Origin: Paludibacteraceae bacterium
GTDB lineage: Bacteria; Bacteroidota; Bacteroidia; Bacteroidales; Paludibacteraceae
Assembly: GCA_024399955.1 (NCBI GenBank)
Contig: JAKSNH010000006.1
Span: 62,001-126,000 of the forward strand
Reading direction: 5' to 3'
DNA: 64,000 nucleotides
A model generated the notes under the pieces. That model was not told where the DNA came from and ran no database searches. It was given only the letters and a program-made list of their open reading frames with translations. Both the position numbers and the translations under genes were made by a program. Positions 1-8,558 of this stretch are shown piece after piece. Within the stretch, counting starts at the first letter, position 1. Each line of letters starts with the position of its first letter.

Positions 1-242
1 TACTTGGCGGCTTTGTCAGGGTTACCTCCGGCACCTAAACCGGGACCGAGTTGCAACTTAGCGGGCACAGAACAACGTCCTAATGCCTGTTTATCGGTGT
101 TACAAACAAGGAAGGTGACACCTTCAATACCACGTTGGTACATGTGATTAACGGCATTGCAGCCGCCTCCACCTATACCCATTACTTTGATGATGGAGTC
201 TTCTTTGATGTCAATTTCTAAAGGAAGCAAATCGTCTGTCAT
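1..242 (-). CDS. ftsZ: Cell division protein FtsZ, N-terminal part (cut by window edge)
   Basis: FtsZ is the tubulin-like GTPase that forms the cytoplasmic division ring. Only the first 80 codons lie in the window. The reading from the ATG at 240-242 gives a short N-terminal stretch, then [15 protein letters not shown], the first nucleotide-binding loop of FtsZ, followed by [11 protein letters not shown] and a GPGLGAGG stretch. It starts three bases after the stop of ftsA on the same strand and ends the murC-ftsQ-ftsA-ftsZ run, the usual order of a division cluster. The identification is secure; the GTP-binding glycine-rich loop near residue 100 and the C-terminal tail are outside the window. 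Confidence 0.96.
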   Translation of the reverse strand, partial: MTDDLLPLEIDIKEDSIIKVMGIGGGGCNAVNHMYQRGIEGVTFLVCNTDKQALGRCSVPAKLQLGPGLGAGGNPDKAAK

Positions 243-245
243 ATC

Positions 246-1517
246 TTATTGTTCAGTAAAAAGTTCTACAATCGTTTGACCTATTTTATTCAGTTTAGGT
301 TGTTCGAGCATCTGTCCGGGGTGAGCATCGCGGTAGTCGCTACCGAGGATAAGTGCTCCCACGAGGCTGGCGTAGGCAGGAGAACAAAATTCGTCCGGCG
401 TGCGGCGGTCCAATAATCCCGCATGACTGCCATACATAATCTCTACGGAGGTCTTTTCGCTCAGATACTCCGGCATGCCTTGCATCATGCTGGCGCCACC
501 TGTGATGTACATGCAGCGGATACGCTCGCTGTACCCGTTCAGGATATTCATGAGCGGATTGATCATCTCGTCCAATCCTTGCTTGATGAGCGTGGCCAAC
601 TCTTCGCTGGTTGTTTTCCATACACCGTTAATCTCGGGTGAACCGGGAATTTGGATGTTGTAGTTCTTATCAATCAGATTAGGTGCAGCAAAGCCATATT
701 CGCGTTTCACTTTCTCGGCGTTATCAAAGGATATGCCTTGTTGTTCGATTAGTCGAGTGATGTGATAGCCGCCTTTCTGAACTACCTTAATGCGCAGGTA
801 CTCGGTGCCCTTGTAAATAGATAAAGTGGTAGTTTGTGCTCCCATATCTAATACGGCGCAACCGTCGGTTAAAACCGAATCGTCTTCAAAGGAAAAAGCC
901 GAGAGTAGGGCTTCCGGACGCGTAAAGGAATGTTCGATAGCGATGGAACCTCTGTCAAAACTGGCTTGCACTTTCTCCACCAACTCTTTCCTGCCTGCAA
1001 TGGCCGAGAAATGCGCCTCAATCAGTGTGGCACGTTGGGTAGGGGACGGTTCCTCTTCTTGCTCCTGACCATCTACCACAAAGTATGCCGGAATAAGATC
1101 CAGAACGGCTACATTGGGATTGTGCTCCTCAATCTTGCGTTTGCATTCTTCTCGCATCGAATCAAGGGTAGAGGAGGAAACAGAACGTTTCTGCACCAAA
1201 TCGCGCTTGGAACAAACGGGAACCACTTGCATACTAGCGCCTCCTAATAGCACAAAGGCGGCTGGCAGTCGCTCCACACCAATGCGATTAGCCAAAAACT
1301 TGAGAATCTGGCCAATGGTAAAGCCTGCACTTGAGGTCTGAACAACCACGCCGCGGTCCACACACGGATAGCGTTGGCTCTCCTCATAGCCTAAGACATG
1401 CAACATGTCCGGACCTATCTTCTCTGCGGCCATAGCACGCACAGAATGGCTGCCTAAGTCAATGGCAATGAGGGGCAATGAGTCGGCTAATTGTTTTTTA
1501 TTATTCTTTTTGGGCAT
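246..1517 (-). CDS. ftsA: Cell division protein FtsA
   Basis: Actin-like ATPase that tethers FtsZ filaments to the membrane. The 423 residues show the actin-fold signatures: phosphate-1 motif IAIDLGSHSVRAM at 17-29, phosphate-2 motif VLDMGAQTTTLSIYKG at 222-237, and the adenosine motif YITGGASMMQGMPEYL at 337-352. The last residues (KIGQTIVELFTEQ) can form the amphipathic membrane-targeting helix expected of FtsA. An acidic, Pro/Glu-rich insert (about 149-160) lies in the region of the FtsA-specific 1C domain. It lies three bases upstream of ftsZ and two bases downstream of ftsQ, so the three are surely co-transcribed. Confidence 0.97.
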   Translation of the reverse strand: MPKKNNKKQLADSLPLIAIDLGSHSVRAMAAEKIGPDMLHVLGYEESQRYPCVDRGVVVQTSSAGFTIGQILKFLANRIGVERLPAAFVLLGGASMQVVPVCSKRDLVQKRSVSSSTLDSMREECKRKIEEHNPNVAVLDLIPAYFVVDGQEQEEEPSPTQRATLIEAHFSAIAGRKELVEKVQASFDRGSIAIEHSFTRPEALLSAFSFEDDSVLTDGCAVLDMGAQTTTLSIYKGTEYLRIKVVQKGGYHITRLIEQQGISFDNAEKVKREYGFAAPNLIDKNYNIQIPGSPEINGVWKTTSEELATLIKQGLDEMINPLMNILNGYSERIRCMYITGGASMMQGMPEYLSEKTSVEIMYGSHAGLLDRRTPDEFCSPAYASLVGALILGSDYRDAHPGQMLEQPKLNKIGQTIVELFTEQ

Positions 1518-1519
1518 AT

Positions 1520-2269
1520 CTATGATTTAGTATTTGCTTTGATTCCTATCACTTGTCCTTTGTACCGCACATCCAATTGATGATAGATACTGATATCTAT
1601 ACCTTGAATGCCTTGATACCATTTCTGTAGTTTATTCAGTTTAGGTTGATAATTAGTTATCTCGCCTAATAAAATCGTAGCTGCACTATCGCGCTGCACC
1701 ACCTGAATAGACCGTGGGTTAGCCACTTTGACGTAACCGATGCGTTGATGCCAATAGTCCGATTCTTGCAGCCACTCGGCAAAGTCGCTCAGTTCATTCG
1801 CTGCCATTCGTGGTCCCACATTGCCGGTAACAATTAGGACGGGCGTCTTGATGCTGGCTCGAGCAGGCATTTTCTTGCGGTCTGTATCGATGTAATACTG
1901 CCCATCTTGCGTGACGACGCGCAGTAAAGGAACGCGCTGTGTGAGGTCGATATGTACCACGCCATCGCAGGTCTTGTAGCACTCGGCTGTGCGCACCATC
2001 GGGTGACGAAGTGTCATGTTCTCAATGGCTTGCGTTGGAATGGACGTCAAGGGTTGCTTAACAGGGTAGAGGTTCTTCAACCATAATTGGTCAATCAACT
2101 CGTCCGTAGTTAAATACTGCCGCTCGTCTATATCTAATATATCAATCTGCAGCTTAGGGCACACCGTCACAGGCGTGTTACGCTGACCCATGATGACGCC
2201 AAAGACCATATACGCGATGATAATCAAGGCGCATAGACTGCAAATAATATGTTTCCAAAGGGCTTTCAA
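1520..2269 (-). CDS. ftsQ: Cell division protein FtsQ/DivIB
   Basis: Bitopic inner-membrane division protein that links the ring to septal wall synthesis. The 249 residues have a short cytoplasmic N-terminus, one membrane segment at about 8-28 and a periplasmic part with a POTRA-like start (residues about 42-110: LDIDERQYLTTDELIDQLW, then an arginine/proline-containing strand) and the FtsQ body. Sequence conservation is low in this family, so position between murC and ftsA carries much of the weight. Seven bases separate it from murC, whose stop lies upstream on this strand. Confidence 0.9.
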   Translation of the reverse strand: MKALWKHIICSLCALIIIAYMVFGVIMGQRNTPVTVCPKLQIDILDIDERQYLTTDELIDQLWLKNLYPVKQPLTSIPTQAIENMTLRHPMVRTAECYKTCDGVVHIDLTQRVPLLRVVTQDGQYYIDTDRKKMPARASIKTPVLIVTGNVGPRMAANELSDFAEWLQESDYWHQRIGYVKVANPRSIQVVQRDSAATILLGEITNYQPKLNKLQKWYQGIQGIDISIYHQLDVRYKGQVIGIKANTKS

Positions 2270-2276
2270 GTCGGTG

Positions 2277-3689
2277 TTATTTAGCTAATTGTTCGGTTAT
2301 GGCCGGCACTAATCGGTCGATGTCTCCTGCACCTAATGTAAGTACCACAACAGGTTTATCCAATGCGTGGATACGCCGGTCAAGATAAGCCACAAGGTCC
2401 TTTTTCTCCACTACACATTCGTTTCGGTCCTTGTCTCCGGTCATCAGTATTTCACTTACCACACCCGGTATAGGCAGTTCGCGAGCTGGGTAAATAGGCA
2501 GCAGGATTAGTTCGTCCGATTGACTCAGCACCTGCTTGAATCCCGCAGCAAAGTCGCGTGTGCGTGTGTATAGGTGCGGTTGGAAGACCACAATGAAGTG
2601 CCGTTCCGGATAGAGTTTGCGGATCGACTGAATAGAGGCGTTCAGTTCGGTGGGGTGGTGCGCGTAGTCATCTACGTACGTGATGCGAGGCGTCTTGATA
2701 TGGATATTAAAACGGCGATATACACCATTGTAAGTCTCTATGCCTCGACGAATCTCGTCCTCAGTAGCACCATTGAGCCATGCTATAGCCATCGCAGCAA
2801 CACTGTTTTCTATGTTCACCCATACCGGCACGCCTAACTGCACGTGACGGATACGTATGCTGGGACCTACAAAGTCAAACCATAAGTTACCGTCCTCCAC
2901 GATGACGTTCTCGGCATAGAAATCCGCCGATACACCTTTGTATTCCTCTCTTACACCTACGTATGTGTACACGCGCGGCGCAGGTTGAGTGAGGTGCAGC
3001 GAGTAAGTTGCTTTCAGCAAGACGGTGTCTTGCACCAGCCCGGCATAGGTGTCAAATCCTTTTTGGTACTCTTCACCCGTACCGTATATATCCAGGTGAT
3101 CGGGGTCGATGCTGGTGATGACCGACATGAATGGACTCAAGTGATGAAAACTGCGGTCATACTCGTCCGCCTCCACCACTACAAAGTCGCTGTTGGTATC
3201 TATTAGCAGGTTGCTATTGTAATTATTGCTGATACCCCCTAAGAAAGCATTGGCGCCTAAATGGCTCTCGTGCATGATATGCGCCAGGATGGTGCTGGTG
3301 GTTGTCTTGCCATGTGTACCTGCTACGCAGAGTGCTTTCTTCTGCTTAGTCACCAATCCCAACACTTCGGAACGCTTCAGGATGGTGTAACCATGCTCCC
3401 TAAAGTATGTGTAAATAGGCTGATCTTCGGGCACCGCCGGGGTGCGTACTACAAGGGTGCGGTCAGGGTGGATTGACGAAGGGTGCTTAGAGCACTCCAA
3501 AAATAGAGTGGTATCGTCGTATTGCACACCGATGCCCTCTTGCTCCAGTTCTTTAGTCAATGGAGAGGGGGTGCGGTCATATCCGCTCACTTCGTATCCT
3601 AAGTGCTTGAAATAGCGGGCTAAAGCCGACATACCTATGCCGCCAATCCCAAGGAAATATAATGATTGAATGTTGTTAAATTGTAACAT
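2277..3689 (-). CDS. murC: UDP-N-acetylmuramate-L-alanine ligase MurC
   Basis: Adds L-alanine to UDP-MurNAc, the first step in building the peptidoglycan stem peptide, in the cytoplasm. 470 residues, normal for MurC. N-terminal Rossmann-like motif GIGGIGMSALA at 14-24, ATP-binding loop AGTHGKTTTS at 123-132, DEYDRSF in the central domain and a C-terminal Mur-ligase domain with YVDDYAHHPTE. It is the first gene of the murC-ftsQ-ftsA-ftsZ transcription unit and has its own promoter directly upstream. The gene beyond it on the same strand is an unrelated hypothetical, whereas murG usually precedes murC in division clusters. Confidence 0.97.
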   Translation of the reverse strand: MLQFNNIQSLYFLGIGGIGMSALARYFKHLGYEVSGYDRTPSPLTKELEQEGIGVQYDDTTLFLECSKHPSSIHPDRTLVVRTPAVPEDQPIYTYFREHGYTILKRSEVLGLVTKQKKALCVAGTHGKTTTSTILAHIMHESHLGANAFLGGISNNYNSNLLIDTNSDFVVVEADEYDRSFHHLSPFMSVITSIDPDHLDIYGTGEEYQKGFDTYAGLVQDTVLLKATYSLHLTQPAPRVYTYVGVREEYKGVSADFYAENVIVEDGNLWFDFVGPSIRIRHVQLGVPVWVNIENSVAAMAIAWLNGATEDEIRRGIETYNGVYRRFNIHIKTPRITYVDDYAHHPTELNASIQSIRKLYPERHFIVVFQPHLYTRTRDFAAGFKQVLSQSDELILLPIYPARELPIPGVVSEILMTGDKDRNECVVEKKDLVAYLDRRIHALDKPVVVLTLGAGDIDRLVPAITEQLAK

Positions 3690-3717
3690 CGTCTATTACC
3701 GCATTTTAAACAGGGTG

Positions 3718-3749
3718 CAAATATACAACAAAAATTTGGATTATGCAAA
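3718..3749 (-). promoter_or_regulatory. Promoter of murC-ftsQ-ftsA-ftsZ
   Basis: On the minus strand TTTG (3746-3749) is followed after exactly 20 bases by TATATTTG (3718-3725), the Bacteroidetes -33/-7 pair. It lies 28 bases upstream of the murC start, so the unit does not need readthrough from the gene before it. Confidence 0.8.
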
Positions 3750-3801
3750 TAAATATGAAATTTTATATAAAAATTTGTGAATCTCAAAAATTCTGTAGTT
3801 T

Positions 3802-5112
3802 CTATACGACTATCTTTATGCCGCTTTCTAACCAATAAGCGCAGAGTTTACCATTATCCGGCATCTTGAATATACCTACTTCGTCCCACGGAGTAATATG
3901 CTTAAGGGACGGATATTGGTCCATATCTATCGTGAATATTTTCTTCTCTTGTTCATTCTTAGCGTGTATGGTTAGGCTGTGCCGACTTTGTGTCACATCC
4001 GTCACCTCCCAATCGGTATCTATCAATTCAAAAGCCGCATACATTTTTGTGTTGAGCGCAGCATATATATCATCTTCGTTGCTCTCAATCCATTCTTGCC
4101 AAGGTGACTCATCGGTTATTTTGACTAATGTTTCAGGCAGTATAATAGGCTTTTTGCTACTGCGTTCCTTCATAAAGGATAACATCAGATGCTCTGTCTC
4201 TTCGTCCCATTCAACTTCGTAATAGGCAGAATTTAACATCTTGATATTTTGGGGAATGGCACAGCGCATCGTGTCTTCTGCCTGGAAGAATCCCCATCGT
4301 TGGAAGACACATCTCGTGGCATCTACGGCTGCTGCCGAATCGGCTTTTATTTGAAGTACGTTATATACACCGCTGTCCTCGTTGTACTGATCTAATAACC
4401 AAATCGTAGTATGCTCATTATCGGCGTCCTGTTCTGTCCAATAACTGACTTCTCCGAACGGCATCGGCTTAAAGTCGTTAGCTACACGTTCTTCGAGATA
4501 GAGTGGGTGAGTGTAGTAACAAATCAGCGTGCCAACAGAGTGCATTAACTCAAACCAACCCTTCGAGTGCAGTTCTTCAACTAGTGTCATCAAATCCATC
4601 GCTACCTTGTGGGCCGCGTATTCCTCTTTGTAGTGCTTATATAGTTCAGCATCCACTTGTTGTATCGTTTCCTCTATGGCCAAAGAACCTTTCTGCAGGT
4701 TGGGGTTGCAGTCGCTCACTTTGGCGTAGAACAACGCTAATGCATAACTATACACTTGGTAACTCTCCTTATATAACGCATCCAAACGCGCACGTATATC
4801 CTTGGGCAATTCATTCATGTGCCGATGCTGCACCATTGCCACGAACTGCTCTTTTTTCACCACCTTGGCCATCTGCTCTGATAACTCCCATAACTCAGGG
4901 ATACGCAGTAACATCTCATCGTCTATGTCAAAAGCCATCTTGATGTCTTCCCATAAGTGATCAAAGGCCTTGGCTCCAATATGACCTTCCTGCACGCGTG
5001 ATAAAATCATACGTCCGGAATAACCTAATGCAGATGCTAATTTAGAACAATTAGGCATCAAAAAGTTGATTTGAAGGGTGGTGGACAGGGCTTGTAATTG
5101 TGTTGCGTTCAT
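3802..5112 (-). CDS. Hypothetical protein, possible HTH start and DUF2442-like end
   Basis: 436 residues, no signal peptide or membrane segment, function unknown. Residues about 20-55 (KLASALGYSGRMILSRVQ and following) resemble a helix-turn-helix start. The last 65 residues (from VTDVTQSRHSLTIHAKN to the end, with a YWLESGIKI tail) resemble the small DUF2442 domain, which occurs with toxin-antitoxin-like genes; this is a weak match by eye. The open frame runs up to 5175, but the promoter boxes at 5133-5164 lie inside that extension, so the ATG at 5110-5112 is chosen. It stands alone between murC and the divergent protease gene. Confidence 0.6.
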   Translation of the reverse strand: MNATQLQALSTTLQINFLMPNCSKLASALGYSGRMILSRVQEGHIGAKAFDHLWEDIKMAFDIDDEMLLRIPELWELSEQMAKVVKKEQFVAMVQHRHMNELPKDIRARLDALYKESYQVYSYALALFYAKVSDCNPNLQKGSLAIEETIQQVDAELYKHYKEEYAAHKVAMDLMTLVEELHSKGWFELMHSVGTLICYYTHPLYLEERVANDFKPMPFGEVSYWTEQDADNEHTTIWLLDQYNEDSGVYNVLQIKADSAAAVDATRCVFQRWGFFQAEDTMRCAIPQNIKMLNSAYYEVEWDEETEHLMLSFMKERSSKKPIILPETLVKITDESPWQEWIESNEDDIYAALNTKMYAAFELIDTDWEVTDVTQSRHSLTIHAKNEQEKKIFTIDMDQYPSLKHITPWDEVGIFKMPDNGKLCAYWLESGIKIVV

Positions 5113-5132
5113 AATCGTGTAGTTAGACCCTG

Positions 5133-5164
5133 CAAAGGTACTGCTTTTTTTCCATATTTCCAAA
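5133..5164 (-). promoter_or_regulatory. Promoter of the 3802-5112 hypothetical gene
   Basis: Minus-strand TTTG (5161-5164), 20-base spacer, TACCTTTG (5133-5140), 20 bases before the ATG. This decides the start codon of the gene. Confidence 0.8.
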
Positions 5165-5240
5165 CTTTTTTGCAAAATATGCCATCTTTTGTATCAAAAT
5201 ATACCCGTTTGATACAGTCTGCAAAAAAGGCATTTTTGTC

Positions 5241-5272
5241 TTTGGTGGACTCGAAAAAAAGCACTACCTTTG
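5241..5272 (+). promoter_or_regulatory. Promoter of the M48-TerB protease gene
   Basis: TTTG (5241-5244), 20-base spacer, TACCTTTG (5265-5272). The predicted start of transcription near 5279 leaves a leader of about 105 bases. Confidence 0.8.
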
Positions 5273-5291
5273 CCACCGAAATGATTAACTA

Positions 5292-5351
5292 ACTGCAACT
5301 TAGGTTATTTAAACCACGAATCCGTGTCGTCTGAGGTGTCGTAGTTGCAGT
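5292..5351 (+). promoter_or_regulatory. Structured 5' leader, multi-arm hairpin
   Basis: ACTGCAACT (5292-5300) pairs perfectly with AGTTGCAGT (5343-5351), closing a 42-base interior. Inside it a GGTT/AACC arm (5303-5315 region) and CACG/CGTG (5315-5318 with 5323-5326) can each form short helices, although they touch at one base. It lies between the promoter and the protease start, so it is in the mRNA leader. Role unknown. Confidence 0.55.
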
Positions 5352-5384
5352 ACGCCCTCGGATGGCACATTTTTTCCTACTATC

Positions 5385-6584
5385 ATGAAACATTTTAATC
5401 CTGAAATTGGCATTCAAAACATCCTTGTTCAACAAATCTTAGACGCTCTGCATAGCGATGTCCTTCTTGCTGTGAGTTCCCATACGAACAAAGAACAAGG
5501 CTCCTTTTTTGAGTCTAAATCTTTCCGGGAAGGCAATTGCTTCAAGGTGGAAGAACATTCCTTACCTGACCTTTATCGTATCTGCCACGAAGTGATAGAG
5601 GCGTTGGACTTTCACGAGCCTATAGATTTCTATTTGTCGGGCGATTCTGACATTAATGCCAACTCGTTTGAATCGGAGATTGAAGGTGATCCGGATTTGA
5701 TTGAGATTAACTCGGCGTTGTTCAATTTGATGACCGAAGAAGAACTCAAGTTTGTTATTGGACACGAAATAGGACATCTTATCAACCACGATATGTTGGT
5801 GACATCGCTTATCAACTTTGCTTATCCGGACGAAGACACCATACCTGTTTATATTGATGTCCGCCGCAAGATTCTTAATCATGTATCGGAGTTTGCTGCC
5901 GACCGCTATGGTTATCTCGCTAATCATAATCTGGAGGCGTGCATATCGGCTTTGTATAAACTGGCTTCGGGTATTGATTTACAGAAGTTAGAGGTCTCTA
6001 TCCCTGCTTTGATTGAGAATAACGAGCAGCATCTTCGCTTCTTCTTAGAGGAAAATGGTGAGATGTTTGGTAATCATCCTGTCAATCCTTTACGCGTGCA
6101 AGCTTTGTATGTCTATTCTACTGCCAAACGCCAAAAAGAGATTGATGATTGCATTTGTTCCTTTATCAATTGCACTTCTCATAAACTGTTTGACCCATTG
6201 AAGGCTCGATATACCGCTGCTGCAGGCATGCTGATGGCGCAGGTGGATGGCAAGGTTAGCAAACGTGAGATGGCTGCCATTTATAAACGTATGGGTGAAG
6301 ACTGTCTCTTCCCGGAAGAGGAGTGGAATGACTTGAAAAAGTCTGATCTCAATAAAGTATTAGATGAGTCCATTCAGCAGATGTTGGAAACTTATGGTCT
6401 GCGGGCGAATGAGAGTATGATGCGCTATGCGTTAGAGATTATGTTGGCGGATGGCACTATTTCGCAAAAAGAGATTGATTTTGTCTATAAATTAGGGGAT
6501 AGCCTCCTTCTTACCCCATCCGAAACCACCACTCTTATCACCGAAGCCATGCGCTCCAACTACCTACCCAAAATGAAGGTTTAA
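5385..6584 (+). CDS. M48-family zinc metalloprotease with C-terminal TerB-like domain
   Basis: 399 residues. The first two thirds are an M48-type peptidase: zinc-binding HEIGH at 127-131 in the run EELKFVIGHEIGHLINHD, and a downstream third-ligand region SEFAADRYG at about 168-176. No signal peptide or membrane segment is visible, so it should be cytoplasmic, unlike membrane-bound HtpX. Residues about 265-395 look like a TerB-type helical domain (two acidic repeats containing AQVDGKVSKREMAAIY and LADGTISQKEIDFVY), known from tellurite-resistance and stress or phage-defence contexts. It is the first gene of the accessory island and has its own promoter and structured leader. Substrate unknown. 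Confidence 0.8.
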   Translation: MKHFNPEIGIQNILVQQILDALHSDVLLAVSSHTNKEQGSFFESKSFREGNCFKVEEHSLPDLYRICHEVIEALDFHEPIDFYLSGDSDINANSFESEIEGDPDLIEINSALFNLMTEEELKFVIGHEIGHLINHDMLVTSLINFAYPDEDTIPVYIDVRRKILNHVSEFAADRYGYLANHNLEACISALYKLASGIDLQKLEVSIPALIENNEQHLRFFLEENGEMFGNHPVNPLRVQALYVYSTAKRQKEIDDCICSFINCTSHKLFDPLKARYTAAAGMLMAQVDGKVSKREMAAIYKRMGEDCLFPEEEWNDLKKSDLNKVLDESIQQMLETYGLRANESMMRYALEIMLADGTISQKEIDFVYKLGDSLLLTPSETTTLITEAMRSNYLPKMKV

Positions 6585-6624
6585 TCCACTCTCCCCATTA
6601 CGCCCCTTTAGAGTAGGGTGGTAG

Positions 6625-6679
6625 TCATAACATTCTCATAACATTCTCATAACATTGTCATAACATTGTCATAACATTT
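6625..6679. repeat. Five tandem copies of an 11-base repeat
   Basis: TCATAACATT followed by C, C, G, G and T in successive units, five units in a row, 30-odd bases after the protease stop. The period matches one helical turn. Confidence 0.9.
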
Positions 6680-6726
6680 AGATACCCTAATGCTACTATC
6701 CGTAACCGCCCCATTCTTCTAAAATA

Positions 6727-6850
6727 GCGCAGCGGTCTCGTTTTTCTAGAATAGTGTAACGCTCTAGTCTTTCTAGTCCAGCGCAGCGACCTCGTTTTTC
6801 TAGAATAGTGTAACGCTCTAGTCCTTCTAGTCCAGCGCCAGCGGTCCTAG
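6727..6850. repeat. Two tandem copies of a 54-base repeat plus a partial third
   Basis: 6727-6780 and 6781-6834 are nearly identical (start GCGCAGCG, contain TTTTTCTAGAATAGTG and CTCTAGTC), and a third partial copy starts at 6835. CTAG-containing short motifs recur within each unit. No reading frame crosses it; it fills the gap between the protease gene and the next promoter together with the 11-base repeat. Confidence 0.85.
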
Positions 6851-6896
6851 ATTATTAGATAACTAGCAAAAAAAAAGAGAAATAATGCCCCCAACA

Positions 6897-6960
6897 TTTG
6901 CACAATTCAAATTTTATTTGTAATTTTGCAGTTGGATTTCGGAGAGACATCCGAGAAATC
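6897..6960 (+). promoter_or_regulatory. Promoter and leader hairpin of the small acidic gene
   Basis: TTTG (6897-6900), 20 bases, TAATTTTG (6921-6928). Directly after it GATTTCGGA (6935-6943) faces TCCGAGAAATC (6950-6960), an inverted repeat with a two-base bulge, at the very 5' end of the transcript. Confidence 0.75.
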
Positions 6961-7051
6961 GTAAGAAATATTTTATTGAACACATTATTAGTTTAATTTG
7001 GAGTTCCTACTAATTCTGGTGTTTAAACAGAAAGGGACTCACCTTATAATT

Positions 7052-7309
7052 ATGGATTTTGATGAATTAATTTCAGATATTGATGACGCATTAGATGATT
7101 TGGATTATGGTATCTCTTGGAATACTAATGTTTATGAATCCAATGGTTTTGCTGTGTGCGAAATTTCATTTGACTATGATGATTTTGATGATGATGTTCC
7201 CGATTATTGGGATGAGGAAGTAGAAGATGAGTTGGAAGATGTTATCAGTGATTGGGGAGGATCATATTATTGGGAGGATAATACAATTATTTATTCGATT
7301 CCGTTATAA
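7052..7309 (+). CDS. Small acidic hypothetical protein
   Basis: 85 residues, extremely rich in Asp and Glu (DELISDIDDALDDLDYG near the start, DYDDFDDDVPDYW in the middle), with interspersed Trp/Tyr and a hydrophobic end. No known domain recognised. The ATG at 7052 is preferred over an in-frame upstream start at 6998 because the latter would add a stretch unlike the rest. Acidic small proteins of this kind can mimic DNA, but nothing here proves that. It has its own promoter and leader hairpin and lies just upstream of a WYL regulator on the same strand. Confidence 0.65.
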   Translation: MDFDELISDIDDALDDLDYGISWNTNVYESNGFAVCEISFDYDDFDDDVPDYWDEEVEDELEDVISDWGGSYYWEDNTIIYSIPL

Positions 7310-7436
7310 ACCAATTACTGCCTATTTACGTAATTGTATACTATATTAGGTGAGATAATGAAATTTTTTCTCATATGGTATAATTTTGATAAAAGATATA
7401 GTTTTATAATTTGTGGGTATTAATAATAGTAAGGAT

Positions 7437-8456
7437 ATGCCAATAGATAAGAATAAACTGCTTAGATATAAAGTGCTCGATCGTTGTTTTGCTAACCAAC
7501 ATCGCGAATTCTTTATAGAAGACTTACAAAAGGAATGTGAGAATGCACTAAATGATGTAGGACTGCAGTTCCCTAGAGTGTCTGTCCGTACCATAATAAA
7601 TGACATTAATGAGATGGAAAGTAATCGGGATTGGAATGTAGACCTTCTTCCTAAAGAACAATCTCGAATTGGTAAACGTCGCTTTTATCGTTATGCTGAT
7701 CCTAACTACTCCATATGGAAGTCTGATCTTAATGAGGAACAACTGAACCAATTGAAATCAATACTTTTAATGCTTCGGCAGTTTGATAATATGCCTCAAT
7801 ATTATGCAATTGAAGATATTATTAACCAATTGGAGGCTAAATATAAATTCAAATTGGGAGAGACTACAGAATTGGTTTCTTTTGAAACGAATGATAATAT
7901 AGAGGCGATGCATTGGTTTGGTGAAATCTTCACATACATTACTGCCAAACAGCCCATTGAAATAACATATCAACCATTCGGGAAAGAAGAACGTTCTCAA
8001 ATTGTCCATCCCTATTACCTTAAACAATACAATCGTCGTTGGTTTTTATTTGGATTATTTGATAATGGAGAGCATCCTTGTTTGAATAATTATGCTCTTG
8101 ACCGCATTATTAGTATTCGACCTATGCATGTGAACTATATTCCTTGTGATTACTCCATGACGGAGTTTTTTGAAGATTTAATAGGTGTTACTAATTCAAA
8201 ACTTCCTGCAACTAAGATTGTTCTCGAATTTAGTTTTGATCGATTCCCTTATGTGTTGTCAAAACCGATTCATCCGTCTCAGATTGTATTGGATAGAGGA
8301 AAGGGTTGGATACAAATTGAAGTAAAACCGACCAAAGAACTATATCAACAATTATTATCATTTGGTGATGATGTAGAAATAATCTCTCCCGCTGAAATTC
8401 GACAGGAAATGATGACAAAAATCGCTCAAATGCAAAAAAAATACTTTCCTCTGTAA
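7437..8456 (+). CDS. WYL-domain transcriptional regulator
   Basis: 339 residues. N-terminal helix-turn-helix region (about 1-90: LDRCFAN, EDLQKECENAL, VRTIINDINEM), then a WYL domain at about 155-240 with TYQPFG, IVHPYYLKQYNRRWFLFG and the ALDRI turn; WFL (202-204) stands where the family name motif W-Y-L lies. WYL proteins are ligand-sensing regulators frequently found controlling anti-phage loci. It sits immediately upstream of the four-gene cassette, so it may regulate that cassette. The ATG at 7437 follows AAGGA; a GTG at 7413 in the same frame is an alternative start. Confidence 0.88.
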   Translation: MPIDKNKLLRYKVLDRCFANQHREFFIEDLQKECENALNDVGLQFPRVSVRTIINDINEMESNRDWNVDLLPKEQSRIGKRRFYRYADPNYSIWKSDLNEEQLNQLKSILLMLRQFDNMPQYYAIEDIINQLEAKYKFKLGETTELVSFETNDNIEAMHWFGEIFTYITAKQPIEITYQPFGKEERSQIVHPYYLKQYNRRWFLFGLFDNGEHPCLNNYALDRIISIRPMHVNYIPCDYSMTEFFEDLIGVTNSKLPATKIVLEFSFDRFPYVLSKPIHPSQIVLDRGKGWIQIEVKPTKELYQQLLSFGDDVEIISPAEIRQEMMTKIAQMQKKYFPL

Positions 8457-8540
8457 AAAGGCTGCATAGGAAAGCTGTACCTTTGCACCGTCATTCGAAA
8501 AAACAGACACTTGAATGATGCCGGCTCCGGGGATTCGGAG
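8455..8540 (+). promoter_or_regulatory. Promoter and leader A, duplicated at 12818
   Basis: TACCTTTG (8478-8485) is a good -7 box, but no TTTG stands 20 bases upstream. Instead AAAAAGGCTGCATAG (8455-8469) and the rest of the spacer are shared almost base for base with 12818-12866. After the -7 box TCATTC and GAATGA form a hairpin (about 8491-8519), followed by a second one (CTCCG 8525-8529 with CGGAG 8536-8540). The conserved spacer suggests a regulator site in place of the -33 element. Confidence 0.7.
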
Positions 8541-8558
8541 TAACCAAATGCTATAAAA

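Noticed and set aside
340..621. Second minus-strand frame inside ftsA
   Set aside because: Out-of-frame shadow of a clear ftsA.
5113..5175. Longer start for the 3802 gene
   Set aside because: The extension contains that gene's own -33 and -7 boxes.
6998..7051. N-terminal extension of the small acidic protein
   Set aside because: Hydrophobic and basic residues unlike the rest; the ATG at 7052 fits the leader better.
7357..7388. Promoter for the WYL gene
   Set aside because: TAATTTTG (7381-7388) is good, but no TTTG lies 20 bases upstream; too weak to list as a feature.
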